Shown piece after piece: positions 1 to 5,969 of a stretch of DNA of 19,469 bases; positions within the stretch are counted from its first letter, which is position 1; the number at the start of each line of letters is the position of its first letter. Below the pieces are notes generated by a model, which worked only from the letters and a program-made list of their open reading frames with translations, did not search any database and was not told where the DNA came from. The DNA lies in NCBI GenBank assembly GCA_034428935.1, contig DAOUHB010000132.1, positions 1 through 19,469 of the forward strand, read 5' to 3'. The translations under genes were made by a program, and so were the position numbers. This stretch comes from JAAYZQ01 sp034428935 (GTDB lineage Bacteria > Chloroflexota > Anaerolineae > JAAYZQ01).

Positions 1-354
1 GTGGGCGTCGGCGCCCGGCCCGGCGGCCTGGCTGCCCTGGACGAGGACGCCTTCCTCCGCGAGGCGAGCCGGCGGCGGCCCAAGTCTCTGGCACGCATCT
101 CACCCGGCGATATCGGTTCTCTGCGGAGTGCCTATCGCAGCCACGTGCAGCCGATTCGCGCCGGCCTGGCCGAAAAGCGCCGCCTGGAGCACCGCCTGGC
201 AGCCCTCGTGAACGAGGCCTATGGCTTGACGGCGGAGGACGTGGAGTTGATGTGGCGGACGGCGCCGCCGAGGATGCCAGGGGTCGCGCCGCACGACGCG
301 GACCGGGACCCGGCAGGAAGCACAGGCGGTGAATTGGAGGGCACGCAGCCATGA
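1..354 (+). CDS. C-terminal fragment of a probable N-6 adenine DNA methyltransferase (restriction-modification type)
   Basis: The reading frame is open at the first base of the window, so the gene almost certainly begins upstream and the GTG at base 1 is not a reliable start. About 117 residues are visible. The stretch SLARISPGDIGSLRSAY, a charged helix, then LVNEAYGLTAEDVELMW resembles the extreme C-terminus of Eco57I/type IIG-like adenine methylases, which often end with a helix followed by 'VxxxYGLTxEExxLI'. No catalytic motif (NPPY) lies in the visible part, so activity cannot be judged. The last 25 residues (Asp/Gly/Pro-rich) look like an unstructured tail. The stop codon overlaps the next start as ATGA (351-354), which points to translational coupling. 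The family call rests on the C-terminal pattern only; another helical C-terminus could look similar. Confidence 0.55.
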   Translation: MGVGARPGGLAALDEDAFLREASRRRPKSLARISPGDIGSLRSAYRSHVQPIRAGLAEKRRLEHRLAALVNEAYGLTAEDVELMWRTAPPRMPGVAPHDADRDPAGSTGGELEGTQP

Positions 355-986
355 CCATCTTTCCTTCGCAGCAGGCCATGGAGCGGGCTGAAGAGCTGTT
401 CTCCGACGTGGCTCGCATGGTCGAGGGCTATCGAGGCCGCATGGGTACCACCTGGTACTGGAGCCTGCCCAATGACGTCCTGGTTGGCTTTTTCCTGGGG
501 CACACGGGAGCTGACGAGCGCTGGGACGTGATCCACGGCGAAGCTGCCACCATGGTCGCCGGTATCTATGCGCGGGTCGACTTTCCCTTCGTGGCCTACG
601 CCCGCAAGCCCCTCAGTCCACCGTACTTGCGCGATATCCACGGCGAGGCGGTCTGGATGCACGAGGTCTACTTTGACGGCGGAATGATGCTGAACGAGAT
701 GGCCGGCTGGCTCAAGTTGCTCGGCGCCCGCCCCCTGGCAACCCTCGCCGAGCTGGAGACGCCCGAGTTGACCGACCTCCAGGCGCGGCTGGTGCGCCAT
801 GCCCTGGAGCACCTGAACGGGGCGTTTGTCCTAAAGGAGTTGCACCAGGCTTTCAAGGCCGAGATCGCTATGCGCCGCCTGAGCGCCCTGGCCCAGGCCT
901 GGGAGCAGAAGGACTGGCTGTCACCGGCGCCACGCAGGGTGCTGGCGCCGCTGCAAAGGGCCATCGGTTACTACCGGCCGTCCTGA
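351..986 (+). CDS. Hypothetical protein, 211 aa, coupled to the upstream methyltransferase
   Basis: I do not recognise this protein. The ATG at 351 overlaps the upstream TGA in an ATGA arrangement, so the two products are probably made in a fixed ratio. The protein is soluble, with no signal peptide or membrane segment. It is rich in aromatic residues (TTWYWSLP, VWMHEVYFD) and its second half is strongly helical (LVRHALEHLNGAFVLKELHQ). A run of His/Glu/Asp residues around 55-115 (DVIHGEA, DIHGEAVWMHE) could be a metal site, but no known motif is evident. Its position just after a DNA methyltransferase makes an accessory or cognate restriction-modification or defence role possible. This is inferred only from coupling. 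It ends 70 bases before the converging recombinase-like gene, and I see no terminator in that gap. Confidence 0.7.
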   Translation: MTIFPSQQAMERAEELFSDVARMVEGYRGRMGTTWYWSLPNDVLVGFFLGHTGADERWDVIHGEAATMVAGIYARVDFPFVAYARKPLSPPYLRDIHGEAVWMHEVYFDGGMMLNEMAGWLKLLGARPLATLAELETPELTDLQARLVRHALEHLNGAFVLKELHQAFKAEIAMRRLSALAQAWEQKDWLSPAPRRVLAPLQRAIGYYRPS

Positions 987-1056
987 TCGGCCTCGGGTTA
1001 CCTGGAAGCGACAAACCAGCAGGATCTACGGTTGGGTGGGCGCTGGCACCTGCCCC

Positions 1057-2001
1057 CTACAACGGCGGCTCTGCCAGGCGCACCAGCTTGGGCTCGGTCT
1101 CCTGCCAACTCATCTGCGACAGGCCCATCTTGCGGCGCAGGCGGTCGGGCTCCATGCAGGCCTTGTAGTCGCGGACGGCGCACGTCCAGCGCAGCATCTC
1201 GAACGACAGGCCGTCGGGCAGCCCGGCCTGCTGCGCCACGTCGGCCAGGACGTACTCCAGGTTGCGGGCGGTGCAGGGAAAGAGGAAATCCTTGGGCTCG
1301 TAGGCGCGGCGATACTGTTCCAGCGTCCGCGTCCAGCCCGGGGGCAGCCGCAGCCGGCGCTCCTTGTACTCCATGCGGGGGCGGTCGTAGCGGATGCGGA
1401 TCGACGGCCCGTCAGAGTCACCCGTGCTGATGTCGGCCAGCTTGAGGGCCATGCACTCCTGCTTCTTGATGCCGGTGTGCAAGAGCAGGGTGACCAGCAG
1501 GTGTGGCCGCGGGTCGGGCTTGTCGGCGACGGCCAGCCGCCGGGTGACGGCCAGCACCTGCTCCACCTGCTCGTCGTCGAGGATGCGCGGCAGGGGCGTG
1601 CTGGCCGGCTTGTGGGCCAGGGGCGCGGCCGGGTCGGCAGGGATGGCGCCCAGGCCGGCCAGCCAGGCAAAGAACACCTTGAGGGTCGTCAGCCGGCGGG
1701 CGTAGGACTTTGGGCTGCAGGGCTTGCCCCGCTCATGCTGCAGCCAGTGCATGAACCGTTCCAGGTCGTGGGTGCCGATCTGCCCGACGGCCGGGTCGCC
1801 CTTCAGGTAGCGCGCCAGGATGCCCAGGTCAAAGAGAAAATTCTTGACCGTGTTCTCGGCAAAGTCCTGCTGGTGCATATGCTGCCGGAAGCGCTCCATG
1901 GCAGCGCTCAGGGGAGTGTTCTCGTCCGGCCCCGGCGAGCCTCGAGGCCGGACCTCACGTGGCTCATCGTCGGGAAAGAGGGGCAGTTGCTCCACGCTCA
2001 T
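1057..2001 (-). CDS. Degenerate tyrosine-recombinase-fold protein (XerC/phage-integrase-like) in a transporter operon
   Basis: The 314-residue product has the layout of a tyrosine recombinase: an N-terminal SAM-like core-binding region at about residues 31-115, then a catalytic-domain fold. The usual 'LLxTGLRxxELxxL' element appears as LLLHTGIKKQECMALKL, so the first catalytic Arg is Lys179. The beta-hairpin Lys is present (YKERRLRLP, Lys213). The HxLRH box reads FEMLRWT, keeping Arg271 but with Glu268 and Trp272 in place of the histidines. The 'LGH' box reads MGLSQ, so that His is Leu294. The nucleophile position is Glu303, and no tyrosine follows residue 279. It should therefore be unable to cleave DNA but could still bind it. 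The ATG (1999-2001) overlaps the permease stop as ATGA, so it is translated with the transporter. The fold is clear; the role is unknown, possibly a regulator. Confidence 0.8.
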   Translation of the reverse strand: MSVEQLPLFPDDEPREVRPRGSPGPDENTPLSAAMERFRQHMHQQDFAENTVKNFLFDLGILARYLKGDPAVGQIGTHDLERFMHWLQHERGKPCSPKSYARRLTTLKVFFAWLAGLGAIPADPAAPLAHKPASTPLPRILDDEQVEQVLAVTRRLAVADKPDPRPHLLVTLLLHTGIKKQECMALKLADISTGDSDGPSIRIRYDRPRMEYKERRLRLPPGWTRTLEQYRRAYEPKDFLFPCTARNLEYVLADVAQQAGLPDGLSFEMLRWTCAVRDYKACMEPDRLRRKMGLSQMSWQETEPKLVRLAEPPL

Positions 2002-2948
2002 GACTTGGTGACCGTCGTGGGATCGAGGGCGTCGCGCAGCCCGTCGCCCAGGAAATTGATGCTCAGCACCACAAGCACGATCAGGAGGCCGGGAAAGACC
2101 CACATCCAGGGTGCAGTGGACACATAGTTGTAGGCGCGATCCAGCATGTTGCCCCAGGTTGCCGTCGGCGGCTGGACGCCGAGCCCCAGGAAGCTGATGT
2201 AGGCTTCGCTCAGGATGGCGTTGGCCACGCCCAGGGTCGCCGCGACGATGATGGGCGCCGCGGTGTTGGGCAGGATGTGGCGAAAGATGATGGACAGGCT
2301 CCGGGTGCCGACGGTGTGGGCCGCGGTGACAAACTCGCGCTCCTTCAGCGACAGGAAATCGGCGCGGACGATGCGCGCCAGGTACATCCAGCTCGTGACG
2401 CCAATGATGAGCACGATGACGACCACGCTGCCGCTGAGGGTCCGCCCCAGGATATTGATCGCCGGGAACTTGTTGGCAAAGAACTTGGCCATCACCAGCA
2501 GCAGGAACAACTGCGGGATGGTGAACATGGCCTCGGTAAATCGCATCAGGAGGGAATCGATGACGCCCCCGTAATAGCCCGCCAGGGCGCCGACCAGGAC
2601 GCCGGCGACGACCTCGATGGCTGCCGCCGACAGGCCGATGAGCATCGAGATCTGGCCGCCATAGATCGTGCGAGCCAGGATGTCGCGTCCCACGGTGTCG
2701 GTGCCGAAGGGGTGCTCCCTGGAGGGCGCCTGTAGCCTCTGCTTGGTGTCGGTCAGGTTGGCATAGTCCTCGCTGATAAACAGCGCGCCCCCGAAGCAAT
2801 AGAGGATCAGGAGGATGAGCATCACCGCGCCGGCCATGGCCATGCGGTGGTGGCGGAAGCGGCGCCAGATCATCTGTCTCAGGCTGAGGGCGACACCGGT
2901 CTGTTCCCTCGACAGGCTGGCGACCACTCCTTCGGCTGTAGTCTCCAT
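1998..2948 (-). CDS. ABC transporter permease, DppC/OppC type (transporter 1)
   Basis: Inner-membrane subunit of a peptide/nickel-family importer. After a cytoplasmic N-terminus (FRHHRMAMAGAVML) comes TM1, then the family hallmark HPFGTDTVGRDILARTIYGGQ before the BPD_transp_1 core. The EAA-type coupling loop is EFVTAAHTVGTRSLSIIFRHILPN, and the protein ends GDGLRDALDP as DppC proteins do. I chose the ATG at 2948 (316 aa), which has AAAGGGGA about 11 bases upstream. A TTG at 2969 would add seven residues and give a 4-base overlap with the upstream permease, but it has no Shine-Dalgarno sequence. The gene follows DppB directly and its stop overlaps the start of the recombinase-like gene. No ATPase gene occurs in this cluster. 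Confidence 0.93.
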   Translation of the reverse strand: METTAEGVVASLSREQTGVALSLRQMIWRRFRHHRMAMAGAVMLILLILYCFGGALFISEDYANLTDTKQRLQAPSREHPFGTDTVGRDILARTIYGGQISMLIGLSAAAIEVVAGVLVGALAGYYGGVIDSLLMRFTEAMFTIPQLFLLLVMAKFFANKFPAINILGRTLSGSVVVIVLIIGVTSWMYLARIVRADFLSLKEREFVTAAHTVGTRSLSIIFRHILPNTAAPIIVAATLGVANAILSEAYISFLGLGVQPPTATWGNMLDRAYNYVSTAPWMWVFPGLLIVLVVLSINFLGDGLRDALDPTTVTKS

Positions 2949-2965
2949 CTGATAAGCGTCCCCTT

Positions 2966-4000
2966 TCAATCGTAGCGGATCCGCGGGTCCAGCCAGGCAT
3001 AGACGACGTCGGTGATGAGCTGAAAGACCACCACGGCCACGGATACGAGCATGAGGATGGCCATGATGACCGGCGTGTCACCCCGGGAGACGTGGTCGAT
3101 GAACAGGAAGCCCATGCCCTGCCAGGAAAAGATGGTCTCGGTCACCACTGCGCCGGCCAGCAGCAGCGGGATGTCCAGGCCGACGATGGTCACCAGCGGC
3201 AGCGACGCGTTCTTGAGGGCGTGCACGTAGATGACGGCTCGCTCCGACAGGCCCTTCGAACGGGCGGTGCGGATATAGTCCTGGCTCAGGGTTTCCAGCA
3301 TCTGCGAGCGCACGTAGCGGCTGTAGCCGGCGATGCTGATAAAGGTCAGGCTGAACAGGGGCAGCACCATGTGGAGGGCGACCTGCGAAGGCGTCTTGCC
3401 CACCTGGGGGTCAAACATCTGGTTGGGCGGCAACGCGGGCAGGCCCCACTGCCTGAACTTGATGGCAAAGAGCTGGATGGACAACAGGGCGATGAAAAAG
3501 ATGGGCATCGAGTAGCCGACAAACGAGATGCCGGTGATGACGTGATCGGTGACCGAATACTGTTTCAGCGCCGAAAAGATGCCGATGATCAGCGAAAAGA
3601 ACAGGATGATGATCTCGGCGGGGATCATTAACAGCAGCGTGCGCGGGATCCGCTCCTTGATGACCGTCCAGGCCGGCACACCCCGGGTTACCAGCGAGGT
3701 GCCAAACTCGCCCCGGAGCACGCCCTTCTGCTGGCCCGGCGTCTCGGCCACGCCGTCGCCGTCCAGGTCGATCTTGGCCCAATCGTTGCCGATGAGCCAG
3801 TAGATGTACTGGACGTAGAGCGGCTGGTCCAGGCCGAGCTGGCGGGCCAGGCGCTCTCGGTCCTCGGGGCGCGGCATGCGCCGCCCCCCCATGGTCGCCA
3901 GTGGGTCGCTGGCGGTCCGCATCAGCACAAAGAGCAGGATGCTGATGAAAAAGAGGAGTGGGATAGCCTGCAGCAGCCGCCGTATGACGTAACGGGTCAT
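2966..4000 (-). CDS. ABC transporter permease, DppB/OppB type, with an acidic periplasmic loop (transporter 1)
   Basis: Inner-membrane subunit of 344 residues. TM1 follows the typical start MTRYVIRRLLQAIPLLFFIS. The extracytoplasmic region has the DppB pattern DRERLARQLGLDQPLYVQY and GEFGTSLVTRGVPAWTVI, then the five-TM core. The EAA loop reads YIRTARSKGLSERAVIYVHALKNASLP, and the protein ends in AWLDPRIRYD. The ATG at 4000 has GGGAGAG a few bases upstream. Within the first periplasmic loop, residues 78-86 read DLDGDGVAE, an EF-hand/dockerin-like calcium-loop pattern that is not part of the classical E. coli DppB loop. The same kind of motif occurs in both binding proteins of this window. A strong hairpin lies in the 81-base gap between this gene and the binding-protein gene. 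Confidence 0.94.
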   Translation of the reverse strand: MTRYVIRRLLQAIPLLFFISILLFVLMRTASDPLATMGGRRMPRPEDRERLARQLGLDQPLYVQYIYWLIGNDWAKIDLDGDGVAETPGQQKGVLRGEFGTSLVTRGVPAWTVIKERIPRTLLLMIPAEIIILFFSLIIGIFSALKQYSVTDHVITGISFVGYSMPIFFIALLSIQLFAIKFRQWGLPALPPNQMFDPQVGKTPSQVALHMVLPLFSLTFISIAGYSRYVRSQMLETLSQDYIRTARSKGLSERAVIYVHALKNASLPLVTIVGLDIPLLLAGAVVTETIFSWQGMGFLFIDHVSRGDTPVIMAILMLVSVAVVVFQLITDVVYAWLDPRIRYD

Positions 4001-4025
4001 GGCTTCTCTCCCTTCCGGTGGGAGG

Positions 4026-4059
4026 GAGGTTGGGGCAGGATGGCTCCCGCCCCAACCTC
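4026..4059 (-). promoter_or_regulatory. Intercistronic stem-loop between binding protein and permease
   Basis: A perfect 11-bp inverted repeat pairs 4026-4036 with 4049-4059 (GAGGTTGGGGC / GCCCCAACCTC). After one A-C mismatch, three more pairs extend it around a TGGC loop. No U-tract follows on the minus strand, so it is not a simple intrinsic terminator. Its place just after the binding-protein stop fits a known pattern in SBP-permease operons, where a stable hairpin protects the upstream mRNA and keeps binding protein in excess of permease. That role is inferred here. Confidence 0.75.
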
Positions 4060-4081
4060 GAGTCTGTGCTTGCTCAACTTC

Positions 4082-5839
4082 CTATTCGGTGACGTCCCAC
4101 TCCGTGATGTTGTAGAAGGGCGTAACGCCCGAGAACTTGACGCCCGTCAGCCGCGGTGAGACGATCCAGTAGTCCGAATCGTCGTACAACCCCAGCCAGT
4201 AGACCTTGTCGTGCATGATCTTGGTGATCTCGTGGAACACGGCAGCGCGCTCGTCGGCGTCGATGAGGGTGAGCTGCTCGTAAAAGAGCGCGTCAAGCTC
4301 CTCGTCGCACCCGAAATAGTTCGCGCCCCAGGGGCTCTCCTCGTTGGGGAGCTCGGAGCAGAACCAGTAGTAGTGGTCGGGGTCGGGGAACATGGTCTGG
4401 TCGGACCACTCCATCAGGTCCACCTCGCCCAGGGCACAGGGCGAGCCGTCCGTATAGCTGGCGAAAAAGAGGTCGGAATCCCAACTGGGGATCTCGATTT
4501 CGATGCCCACCTCGCGCAGTTGCTGCTGGGCGACCGCCTGGATGTCCTGGCGGATCTCGCGGATGGTGGTGCCATACACCAGCGACAGCCGCTCGCCGTC
4601 CTTCTCGCGGATGCCGTCGCCGTCGGTATCGACCCAGCCTGCCTCCTCGAGGAGTGCCTTGGCCGCCTCAGGATCGTACGGCCAGGGCTCGATGTCGGGC
4701 GATACCCACATGCCACCCTCCAGGGGATCCCACAGGGTCTCGACAGGTTGGGTCAGTCCCAGGAGCAGGTCCTCGACGATGGCCTCGCGGTCGATGGACA
4801 TGGCGATGGCCTGGCGCACGTTGACGTCCGCGGCGGCCGGGTGGCCGCCATAGCCAAAGTTGAAAAAGATCCCCTCGGCATAGCCGGAGCTCTGGACCAC
4901 GATCTCCATGCCGCCGGCTTGCAGGGTAGGCACGTCGGACAGGGGCGGGAAGGTGCCGAGATCGGCCGTGCCGGCAATCATGGACGCCGTCTGCGACGCG
5001 TCATCGGGCACGAACTGGAGATAGATCTCCTTGATGTTGGGCTCACCCAGCCAGTAATTGGGGTTCTGGACAAAGCGGATGTAGCTGCCCGACTCCCAGG
5101 TTTCTCCGACGTATGGACCGCAGCCTACCGTCGGCTCCCGGTTCCACTCGGCTTCGTCGATGGAGCCGTTGGCCTCAAAGACCGGCTGCAGGACGTGCTT
5201 GGGCAGGACGCCCTTCCACAACTGCGCCTGCCAGGGGGCAAAGGGCTCTTCAAAGGTGACGACCACCGTCTGCGGATCCGGCGCCTCGACGCTGGTGACC
5301 AGGTCGTAGGGATTGCGGCTGGCGACGGTGTTGCCCGGGTCCATGATCATCTCGTAGGTAAAGACAAAGTCTTCGCCGGTGATGGGTGTGCCGTCGGACC
5401 AGACGATGTCGTCCCGCAGCTTCATGGTGATGACCCTGCCGTCCTCGCTCACCCCGCCATTGTCCGTGCTCGGCAGCTCGGTGACGAGCTTCGGGAAGGC
5501 CGCGTTCTCATCGTCGTACTCCCACGCCCAGCAGTTGTAGAGCTGATGCAGGATCGTGGAGAACCACATGTTGGTGTAGTAGGGGTTGAGGGTGTCGGGC
5601 TCTTGAGTCCAGGCAAAGGTGATGACCTTCTGGACCGGCTCGGGGGTAGCGGTCACCACCTTCTCTACCGTCGTTTCGACGACTTCGGTGACGACCTTTT
5701 CCACGGTCATGGGCGTTCCCTCGACGATGACCGTCTCTTTGACCACTTGTGGTGCCGGCGTTGGGCCGCACGCTGCCAGCGCAGTGGCGAGCAGGATCAC
5801 GACGACCACCACGGCAAACGGCTTGAATCTGTTACTCAT
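4082..5839 (-). CDS. Extracellular solute-binding lipoprotein, peptide/nickel family 5 (transporter 1)
   Basis: The 585-residue product is a lipid-anchored receptor of the SBP_bac_5 (cluster C) family that delivers substrate to the DppB/DppC pair downstream. The N-terminus is a lipoprotein signal with lipobox LAAC and Cys24. It is followed by a Val/Thr/Glu stalk with two TVEKVVT units, a Chloroflexota-like feature. The mature domain shows family landmarks: VITMKLRDDIVWSDGTPITGE, VGCGPYVGETWESG, NPNYWLGEPNIKEI, VRQAIAMSIDREAIV and the EF-hand-like DTDGDGIREKDGE. I chose the ATG at 5839, because AGGAGGAG lies immediately upstream and the signal peptide begins there. An upstream in-frame ATG at 5887 would spoil the signal peptide. 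The leader has a second, perfect SD-like sequence further upstream. It is probably transcribed from the methyltransferase promoter, as I see no clear promoter in the 130-base gap. Confidence 0.95.
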   Translation of the reverse strand: MSNRFKPFAVVVVVILLATALAACGPTPAPQVVKETVIVEGTPMTVEKVVTEVVETTVEKVVTATPEPVQKVITFAWTQEPDTLNPYYTNMWFSTILHQLYNCWAWEYDDENAAFPKLVTELPSTDNGGVSEDGRVITMKLRDDIVWSDGTPITGEDFVFTYEMIMDPGNTVASRNPYDLVTSVEAPDPQTVVVTFEEPFAPWQAQLWKGVLPKHVLQPVFEANGSIDEAEWNREPTVGCGPYVGETWESGSYIRFVQNPNYWLGEPNIKEIYLQFVPDDASQTASMIAGTADLGTFPPLSDVPTLQAGGMEIVVQSSGYAEGIFFNFGYGGHPAAADVNVRQAIAMSIDREAIVEDLLLGLTQPVETLWDPLEGGMWVSPDIEPWPYDPEAAKALLEEAGWVDTDGDGIREKDGERLSLVYGTTIREIRQDIQAVAQQQLREVGIEIEIPSWDSDLFFASYTDGSPCALGEVDLMEWSDQTMFPDPDHYYWFCSELPNEESPWGANYFGCDEELDALFYEQLTLIDADERAAVFHEITKIMHDKVYWLGLYDDSDYWIVSPRLTGVKFSGVTPFYNITEWDVTE

Positions 5840-5910
5840 GATCTCCTCCTGATATTCGTCAAATTGCCAAGTGATTGACACGGGCACTGCCTCCCGACGA
5901 TCGCCCTCAC
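5836..5910 (-). other. Possible 24-codon leader ORF ending on the binding-protein start
   Basis: A short open frame begins with the GTG embedded in the AAGGAGGTGA motif and encodes about 24 residues (begins VRAIVGRQ, ends NIRRRS). Its TGA overlaps the binding-protein ATG as ATGA. Initiation at this GTG is doubtful because the GTG sits inside the SD-like sequence; only the weaker upstream AGGA could serve it. The product resembles no protein I know. A similar short frame precedes the other binding-protein gene. Confidence 0.25.
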
Positions 5911-5916
5911 CTCCTT
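5907..5916 (-). promoter_or_regulatory. Perfect anti-SD complement, 67 bases upstream of the binding-protein start
   Basis: The minus strand reads AAGGAGGTGA, complementary over all ten bases to the usual 16S rRNA 3' end. No ATG, GTG or TTG lies at normal spacing downstream. The binding-protein gene has its own SD next to its start. The site may be a ribosome standby site or serve a leader peptide. The same 10-mer is in the leader of the second binding-protein gene. Confidence 0.6.
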
Positions 5917-5969
5917 CCTGGTGTGGCTCCGGCAGCGATGCCTGTCGTTTGGGCCACCTTCGGTGGGGT

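Noticed and set aside
987..1056. Terminator between the converging left-end gene and the recombinase-like gene.
   Set aside because: Only weak GC-rich complementarity and no T-run; nothing I can support.
1057..2001. The integrase-like gene as evidence of a mobile element or integration site.
   Set aside because: Catalytic residues are missing, the gene is fused into the transporter operon by a 4-base overlap, and I see no flanking direct repeats, tRNA or cargo boundary.
2930..2949. A 20-base near repeat (GATGGAGACnACAGCCnAAG) shared with 11118-11137 on the minus strand.
   Set aside because: An 18-of-20 match is about what chance gives somewhere in a window this size, and the contexts differ (a permease N-terminus and an intergenic leader).
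1057..3081. A single 674-codon open frame on the minus strand covering the recombinase-like gene and upstream DNA.
   Set aside because: Its first 360 codons read the DppC gene (and the DppB end) out of frame and have no family likeness; the real start is the ATG at 2001.
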